Shown piece by piece: positions 12,702-16,739 of a stretch of DNA of 16,739 nucleotides. A model generated the notes under the pieces. The model was not told the DNA's origin. It saw nothing but the letters and a program-made list of their open reading frames with translations, and made no database searches. The position numbers and the translations under genes are program-made. Numbering within the stretch: the first letter of the stretch is position 1; each line of letters begins with the position of its first letter. Location of the stretch: contig DATAZV010000286.1 in the NCBI GenBank assembly GCA_036271855.1, positions 1-16,739 of the forward strand, read 5' to 3'. This DNA is from JAQGMJ01 sp036271855. GTDB lineage: Bacteria > Pseudomonadota > Gammaproteobacteria > Burkholderiales > JAEUOS01.

Positions 12702-13154
12702 ATGAGCCAATACCGTACCGCCTTTCGCAGCCTCTTCATCGCCGGCTTTCTCGCCGTCGGCCTGTCTGCCTGCAACACGATGGGCAATTCCAACATGGTG
12801 GTCACCAAGACGCAAATGAACGCGTCGCATGAAGTGCCGCCGAATTCGAGCAGCGGCACCGGCATGATCGAGACCACGTTCGACAAGAGCACCAACATGC
12901 TGAGCTGGAAGCTGCATTACTCGGGCCTCACCGGCCCGGCGGTAGCCGCCCACTTCCACGGCCCGGCCGCGATGGGCGCCAACTCCGGCGTGGTGGTGCC
13001 GTTCCAGAACCCGATTTCCGACGGCCTCGAAGGCCACGCCACCCTGACCGCGGCGCAGGCTGCGGACTTCCTGGCGGGCAAGTGGTACGCCAACGTGCAT
13101 ACCGCAGCCAACAAGGGCGGCGAGATTCGCGGCCAGGTGATGCCCGGCATGTAA
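12702..13154 (+). CDS. CHRD-domain lipoprotein
   Basis: A 150-residue exported lipoprotein. The signal peptide ends in the lipobox LSAC (Cys24), so the mature protein should be lipid-anchored. The CHRD domain spans about 34-148: TKTQMNASHEVPP, then AHFHGPAAMGANSGVVVPF, and the closing WYANVHTAANKGGEIRGQV. CHRD domains were first defined in chordin and are common in bacterial surface proteins; their biochemical role in bacteria is not settled. GGAGA lies just before the ATG at 12702. It appears to be a single-gene unit, with two tandem terminators right after it. Confidence 0.93.
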   Translation: MSQYRTAFRSLFIAGFLAVGLSACNTMGNSNMVVTKTQMNASHEVPPNSSSGTGMIETTFDKSTNMLSWKLHYSGLTGPAVAAHFHGPAAMGANSGVVVPFQNPISDGLEGHATLTAAQAADFLAGKWYANVHTAANKGGEIRGQVMPGM

Positions 13155-13156
13155 AT

Positions 13157-13175
13157 CGCGCACTGCGCGCTTTTT
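13157..13175 (+). terminator. Small terminator-like hairpin after the CHRD gene
   Basis: CGCGC-ACT-GCGCG followed by C and TTTTT is a short GC stem with a T-run, directly after the CHRD stop at 13154. It is the first of two in tandem. Confidence 0.55.
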
Positions 13176-13177
13176 GC

Positions 13178-13213
13178 AAAAGCCGGCCCGGGATTCCCGG
13201 GCCGGCTTTTTTT
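13178..13213. terminator. Strong bidirectional rho-independent terminator
   Basis: AAAAGCCGGCCCGGGA (13178-13193) and TCCCGGGCCGGCTTTT (13195-13210) form a near-perfect 16-base palindrome; the T-run extends to 13213. On the minus strand the A-run becomes a T-run, so it can also stop the esterase transcript ending at 13238. It separates the convergent CHRD and mpl/yqiA units. Confidence 0.95.
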
Positions 13214-13237
13214 GTCCCGCGCCTTGTCGTTAGTGCG

Positions 13238-13822
13238 CTAAGGGGCGGCCGGCACGACACCGGCAAAAGCCAGGGTTTCGTCCATATAGCCGGCGAAATC
13301 GGACAAGCCGTGGTCGCTGCCCTCAATCACCTTGTGGCGTGCTCCGGGGAAAGCGGCAGTCATCTCGCACCAGTCGAGCAACTCATCGCCGGTGGCGGCG
13401 ACCAGGAAATAGCGTTCGGGCCGGGTGATGGCCGGTACATGCATCGCCCGTAGCTCGCCCAGATATTCAGCCTTGAATTCGAAGGGTTCGCCGCCGCCGT
13501 GGTACATGGTCTGCGGGCCGACCTGGGATTGCAGTTTCTCGAAGGCACGCATCGCCGGGTTGAGCATCACGGCGCGGCAGCCGAGTTGCTCAGCCAGGTA
13601 AGTGGCGTAGTAGCCGCCCAGGGAGCTGCCGAACAGCGTGAGATCAGCCGGGTCGAGATCGCGCGTGAGCTCTTGTGCCAGCGCCATGGCCTGCGCGGGC
13701 GACACCGGCAATTGCGGACACAGGTATTGCGCGCCGCGGCCCAGTTGCGCCATGCGCGCAGCCAGCAATTGCGCCTTGTAGGATTGCGGCGAGGAGCGAA
13801 AACCGTGAAGGTAGACGATCAT
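13238..13822 (-). CDS. yqiA: YqiA/YcfP-type alpha/beta-hydrolase esterase
   Basis: A 194-residue small alpha/beta hydrolase of the UPF0227/YqiA type. It starts MIVYLHGFRSSPQSYKA, with the oxyanion-side HGF motif. The nucleophile elbow is GSSLGG with Ser67; the likely acid is Asp146 (GDELLD) and the His is His171 (SDHGLSDF), completing the triad. YqiA of E. coli hydrolyses short acyl and palmitoyl-CoA esters in vitro; the natural substrate is unclear. The ATG at 13822 overlaps the mpl stop (ATGA on the minus strand), so it is translated with mpl. An open frame running further upstream simply reads mpl in another frame. Ends 25 bases from the bidirectional terminator. Confidence 0.9.
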   Translation of the reverse strand: MIVYLHGFRSSPQSYKAQLLAARMAQLGRGAQYLCPQLPVSPAQAMALAQELTRDLDPADLTLFGSSLGGYYATYLAEQLGCRAVMLNPAMRAFEKLQSQVGPQTMYHGGGEPFEFKAEYLGELRAMHVPAITRPERYFLVAATGDELLDWCEMTAAFPGARHKVIEGSDHGLSDFAGYMDETLAFAGVVPAAP

Positions 13823-15177
13823 GCCAGCGCGTCGAGAAGTTTTTTGTGCACGCCGCCGAAGCCGCCGTTGCTCATCACCAGTACGTGGTCGCCGGGCCGG
13901 GCGGCGTTCTTGACGGCGGCCACCAGTTTGTCCAGCACGTCGTAGGCGCCGGCCTTGCTGCCCAATGGCCGCAGGGCGTCGGCCAAGTCCCAGCCCAGCG
14001 CGTCCTTGCCCTCCCGGGCTCCGTAGCCGAACACCAAGTCCGCGCCTTCCAGACTGCCCGGCAATGCCGCCTTCATGGCGCCGAGTTTCATCGTGTTGGA
14101 GCGCGGCTCGAGCACAGCGAGGATGCGCTTGGCGCCCACTTTGGCGCGCAGACCGGCGATGGTGGTGGCGATTGCCGTCGGATGGTGGGCGAAATCGTCG
14201 TACACCGTCACCCCGCCGGCCTGCCCGCGCACTTCCATGCGCCGCTTGACGTTCTTGAAGCGCGCCAGGGCTTCGATGGCGCGCGCGGGGGCAACGCCGG
14301 CATGGCGTGCGGCGGCGATCGCGGCCAGGGCATTCATGCGGTTGTGTTCGCCCAGCAGGCCCCAGTGCACCCGGCCCTGGATGGCGCTGTCGCACAGCAC
14401 GTCGAAAGTGCCCTCGGGGTCCGCCGCACCGGCTTCCCACCCGGAGGGGAGACCGAAGTGCTCGATCGCGCTCCAGCTGCCGCGCGCCAGCACCCGCTTT
14501 AAACTTTCTTCGCGGCCGTTGACGACGATCAGGCCCTTGCCCGGCACGGTGCGCACCAGGTGGTGGAATTGGGTTTCGATCGCCCCGATGTCGGCAAAAA
14601 TGTCGGCATGGTCGAACTCCAGATTGTTCAGCACCGCGGTGGTCGGGCGGTAATGGACGAACTTGGAGCGCTTGTCGAAAAAGGCGGTGTCGTACTCGTC
14701 GGCCTCGATGACGAAGAGCGCGCTGTCGGTGTTGCGCGCGGAAACGCCGAAATTTTCCGGCATGCCGCCGATCAAAAAGCCCGGATTTTTGCCGGCGTCT
14801 TCGAGTATCCACGCCAGCATCGAACTGGTGCTGGTCTTGCCGTGGGTGCCGGCCACCGCCAGCACGTGTTTGCCAGTCAGTATGTGCTCGCCCACCCATT
14901 GCGGACCCGAGGTGTAGGGCAGGCCGCGGTTGAGGATTTCCTCCATCAGCGGGTTGCCGCGCGAAACCACGTTGCCGATGACGAACAGGTCGGGCTTGAG
15001 GTCCACCTGCTCCGGGGTGTAGCCGGTGATCAGCTCAATGCCCAGGGCTTCGAGCTGGGTGCTCATCGGCGGATAGACGTTGGCGTCGCAACCCGTGACC
15101 TTGACGCCGGCGGCGCGGGCAATCGCCGCGATACCGCCCATGAAGGTGCCGCAAATACCGAGAATATGGATATGCAT
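13819..15177 (-). CDS. mpl: UDP-N-acetylmuramate:L-Ala-gamma-D-Glu-meso-DAP ligase (Mpl)
   Basis: A 452-residue Mur-ligase of peptidoglycan recycling: it joins recovered tripeptide to UDP-MurNAc, using ATP. The N-terminal nucleotide-binding domain begins MHIHILGICGTFMGGIAAIA, the version of the MurC-like motif typical of Mpl. The ATP P-loop is GTHGKTST (110-117). EADEYDTAFFDKRSKF and LNNLEFDHADIF are diagnostic of Mpl. Then come the Mur-ligase central domain with GEHNRMNALAAIAA and the C-terminal domain with YDDFAHHPTAI and EPRSNTMK. Full length for the family. The start codon lies 43 bases from the divergent hypothetical gene. It overlaps yqiA by ATGA. Confidence 0.97.
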   Translation of the reverse strand: MHIHILGICGTFMGGIAAIARAAGVKVTGCDANVYPPMSTQLEALGIELITGYTPEQVDLKPDLFVIGNVVSRGNPLMEEILNRGLPYTSGPQWVGEHILTGKHVLAVAGTHGKTSTSSMLAWILEDAGKNPGFLIGGMPENFGVSARNTDSALFVIEADEYDTAFFDKRSKFVHYRPTTAVLNNLEFDHADIFADIGAIETQFHHLVRTVPGKGLIVVNGREESLKRVLARGSWSAIEHFGLPSGWEAGAADPEGTFDVLCDSAIQGRVHWGLLGEHNRMNALAAIAAARHAGVAPARAIEALARFKNVKRRMEVRGQAGGVTVYDDFAHHPTAIATTIAGLRAKVGAKRILAVLEPRSNTMKLGAMKAALPGSLEGADLVFGYGAREGKDALGWDLADALRPLGSKAGAYDVLDKLVAAVKNAARPGDHVLVMSNGGFGGVHKKLLDALA

Positions 15178-15207
15178 CGTGGGCCGATTTTAGCCGACCG
15201 GCGGCGG

Positions 15208-15213
15208 TACAAT
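15208..15213 (+). promoter_or_regulatory. Candidate -10 box giving a leaderless transcript
   Basis: TACAAT lies only 7 bases before the ATG at 15221. Transcription about 7 bases after the hexamer would begin at or next to the A of the ATG, and no Shine-Dalgarno is present in the 43-base gap to mpl. No clear -35 is seen. Leaderless initiation is thus likely, if this is the promoter. Confidence 0.45.
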
Positions 15214-15220
15214 TGCACCC

Positions 15221-15865
15221 ATGAGCAAGCAATTGAAGGGCTCGGCCCATGCGCGGCGCGCCATTGCCGCCCAGGCGGCGCGGCTGATCGCCGAAGACGG
15301 CGTCGCCGATTTCGGCACCGCCAAGCGCAAGGCGGCGCGCCAGCTGGGCTTTCGCGAAAGCGACGGGCTGCCGGACAACGACGAAATCGAAGAGTCGCTG
15401 CGCATCTACCAGACCCTGTACCAGAACAACGAGCAGCGCGCCCGGCTGCTGGACTTGCGCCAGACCGCGCTGGAAGTGATGCGCGAGTTCGAGGCCTATA
15501 GCCCCTATCTCACCGGCCCGGCCTGGAAAGGCACGGCTTCGCGCGGCGCCGGCGTCGACATCAACCTGTTCACCGACCTGGAAAAGCAGGTGGAGTTGAC
15601 CTTGCTGGGGCGAGGCATCGAGTACACGACCTCGGAGCGCAGTCATTTCAACCACAGCATCAATCGCAAGGTGCCGGTATTTTCTTTCGAAACCGAAGGC
15701 GCAATGGTGCACCTGATTGTCTATAACCATGCCGACGAGCGCGGCGCCGCCCGGCCTGACGCCTACGGCCAGACAGATCGCGGCAATTTGACCGCAGTTG
15801 AGCTATTAATCGACGAAGAAGAGCAAAAAAACACGGTCGACCAGTTTCTTTCCAACATTCGCTGA
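15221..15865 (+). CDS. Conserved hypothetical protein beside mpl, possible nucleotidyltransferase-like fold
   Basis: A 214-residue cytosolic protein. I recall similar proteins next to mpl and tlpA/aroQ in betaproteobacteria, often misnamed after the ligase, but know no function. The N-terminal third is helical and charged (SAHARRAIAAQAARLIAEDG, then AKRKAARQLGF and IEESLRIYQTLY). The central segment GPAWKGTASRGAGVDINLFTD (about 99-119) resembles the G-x(n)-G..S..-(D)xD core of minimal nucleotidyltransferases, with Asp113 kept but the second Asp replaced by Asn115. A beta-rich part follows, ending in a charged tail (LLIDEEEQKNTVDQFLSNIR). It is divergent from mpl and 15 bases ahead of the TlpA gene. 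Confidence 0.85.
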   Translation: MSKQLKGSAHARRAIAAQAARLIAEDGVADFGTAKRKAARQLGFRESDGLPDNDEIEESLRIYQTLYQNNEQRARLLDLRQTALEVMREFEAYSPYLTGPAWKGTASRGAGVDINLFTDLEKQVELTLLGRGIEYTTSERSHFNHSINRKVPVFSFETEGAMVHLIVYNHADERGAARPDAYGQTDRGNLTAVELLIDEEEQKNTVDQFLSNIR

Positions 15866-15880
15866 GCGGGTCAAACAGAG

Positions 15881-16402
15881 ATGAACCCGTTACGCCGGAA
15901 TATGTTGATCGGCACCGCCGGTGTCTGCGCCGGTGTCGCCGGCATCTGGGCCAGCTTGCGCGGCTTCGAAGCCGGCGACCACGCCGATGTGGCGCCCCTG
16001 TGGGCGGCGCAATTCCGCGATCTCGAAGGCAAGTCCCTGGCGATGGCGAGCTTGCGCGGCAAACCCCTGGTCGTCAACTTCTGGGCGACTTGGTGCAGCC
16101 CCTGCCGGGAGGAAATGCCGGATCTGCAGCGCTTCTCCCAGGGTCCCGGCGGCAAAAAGGCGAAAATTGTCGGTATCGGTATCGATTCCGCACCCAACAT
16201 GCAGGCATATGCCAAGCAACTGGGAATCAGCTACCTGTTGCTGGAGGGCGGCGCCAATGGCCTCGACGTGCTGACCGCTGCGGGTGACAAGCCGCGCGCC
16301 CTGCCCTTTACGGTGGTTCTGGACGCGACGGGCGAAGCGGTTTTTCGCAGGATCGGCAAGGTGGATCACGACGAGTTGAGCGCAATTGTCGCCAAACTCT
16401 AA
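15881..16402 (+). CDS. TlpA/ResA-family thioredoxin-like thiol-disulfide protein
   Basis: A 173-residue periplasmic thioredoxin-fold protein. The N-terminus LRRNMLIGTAGVCAGVAGIWASL (about 4-26) is an uncleaved anchor or a signal peptide with a Tat-like Arg pair. The thioredoxin domain starts near residue 38; NFWATWCSPCREEMP holds the active site Cys72-Ser-Pro-Cys75, and LPFTVVLD carries the cis-Pro loop. Such proteins reduce disulfides outside the cytosol, for example in cytochrome c maturation. The CSPC dipeptide, rather than CEPC or CVPC, does not by itself fix the partner. It begins 15 bases after the hypothetical gene and is probably co-transcribed with it. Confidence 0.93.
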   Translation: MNPLRRNMLIGTAGVCAGVAGIWASLRGFEAGDHADVAPLWAAQFRDLEGKSLAMASLRGKPLVVNFWATWCSPCREEMPDLQRFSQGPGGKKAKIVGIGIDSAPNMQAYAKQLGISYLLLEGGANGLDVLTAAGDKPRALPFTVVLDATGEAVFRRIGKVDHDELSAIVAKL

Positions 16403-16445
16403 GGGACTGTGCGCCTGTTCGGCACAATTCCCGGACAAACTCGGG

Positions 16446-16451
16446 TAAACT
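16446..16451 (+). promoter_or_regulatory. Candidate -10 box of aroQ
   Basis: TAAACT in GGTAAACTCGC, 28 bases before the aroQ ATG, resembles the -10 candidate at 8424. AAACTCG occurs twice here (16437-16443 and 16447-16453). No clear -35. It suggests aroQ has its own promoter in the 77-base gap after the TlpA gene. Confidence 0.35.
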
Positions 16452-16479
16452 CGCGCCGTTCCGGTCGATAGGTCTAGCA

Positions 16480-16739
16480 ATGGCGAGCAAGAAAAAGGTT
16501 GCCGGGGCGCCCAGGATACTTGTCCTGCATGGCCCCAACCTGAATCTCCTGGGTACTCGTGAGCCGGCCATTTACGGCGCCGAAACCCTGGAGGACATCA
16601 ACAAGTCCCTGAAACATACCGGCGCCGAGAGCGGGGTGGCGGTCGAAACCCTGCAAAGCAACGCCGAGTACGTGCTGGTCGACCGCGTGCAGGCGGCGCG
16701 TGCCGACGGCACCCGCTTCATTGTCATCAATCCGGCGGC
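16480..16739 (+). CDS. aroQ: Type II 3-dehydroquinate dehydratase (AroQ), 5' part
   Basis: The first 86 codons of AroQ, cut by the window end; a full type II enzyme is about 145-150 residues. It dehydrates 3-dehydroquinate to 3-dehydroshikimate in the shikimate pathway, usually as a dodecamer in the cytosol. ILVLHGPNLNLLGTREPAIYG carries the conserved N-terminal motif and the catalytic Tyr (in IYG). The next motif is QSNAEYVLVDRVQAA, where most relatives have QSNHEG or QSNAEH, and the fragment stops at FIVINPA. The N-terminus is slightly extended and Lys-rich (MASKKKVAG). In betaproteobacteria aroQ is usually followed by accB and accC, expected just outside the window. Confidence 0.95.
   Translation, partial: MASKKKVAGAPRILVLHGPNLNLLGTREPAIYGAETLEDINKSLKHTGAESGVAVETLQSNAEYVLVDRVQAARADGTRFIVINPA

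Noticed and set aside
13238..14899. Long minus-strand open frame running through most of mpl into the esterase
   Set aside because: Only its last 194 codons, from 13822, read as a protein (esterase). The rest is mpl in the wrong frame, rich in Arg, Gly and Pro.

Overview
The window is about 16.7 kb of GC-rich DNA with dense genes, short intergenic gaps and many ATGA overlaps. The gene set and order suggest a betaproteobacterium (Rhodocyclales, Sterolibacteriaceae or Nitrosomonadales type); this is inferred from protein character and from the mpl / conserved-hypothetical / tlpA / aroQ order, not from a marker gene. I see no rRNA, tRNA, CRISPR array or insertion sequence.

Layout. (1) 1-1121: a TetR-family regulator behind a palindromic operator, overlapping a DUF1348 (SnoaL/NTF2-like) gene. 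(2) 1209-3064: a soluble PAS histidine kinase and a NarL/LuxR-type response regulator, overlapping by ATGA. (3) 3065-6853: a 144-bp control region with two perfect inverted repeats and a strong sigma-54-like -24/-12 element, then a compact cyanate-utilisation operon: a Tat-exported NrtA/CynA-type binding protein, a permease, an ATPase, and cyanase (CynS). (4) 6854-8380: a strongly foldable 283-bp gap, then an orphan TakP-like TRAP binding protein with a clear rho-independent terminator. (5) 8472-10950: a gamma-glutamyltransferase-family Ntn hydrolase that most resembles HpxW oxamate amidohydrolase, a dRS3-like repeat, an Hsp15-like S4 protein and a small membrane protein. (6) 11075-12466: a FabG-like reductase (minus) divergent from a guanine/nucleoside deaminase (plus). 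(7) 12702-13213: a CHRD-domain lipoprotein and tandem terminators. (8) 13238-15177 (minus): mpl and a YqiA-type esterase, overlapping. (9) 15221-16739: a conserved hypothetical protein, a TlpA-like thioredoxin and the start of aroQ, cut by the window edge.

How the parts may work together. The best-supported system is cyanate import and breakdown to ammonia and CO2. Its adjacent two-component system and the operator-like repeats between them suggest local control. The sigma-54-like element would fit nitrogen control. The possible oxamate amidohydrolase and guanine deaminase also release ammonia, so the left two thirds has a nitrogen-scavenging flavour. That link is inference. The right-hand third is ordinary housekeeping (peptidoglycan recycling, thiol redox, shikimate pathway).

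Most worth a second look: the operator/sigma-54 block before cynA; the Cys/His N-terminal extension ahead of the CynA Tat signal; the leader at 6975-7067, whose strands can pair in two exclusive ways; and the protein at 15221, which has a nucleotidyltransferase-like motif and a probable leaderless start.
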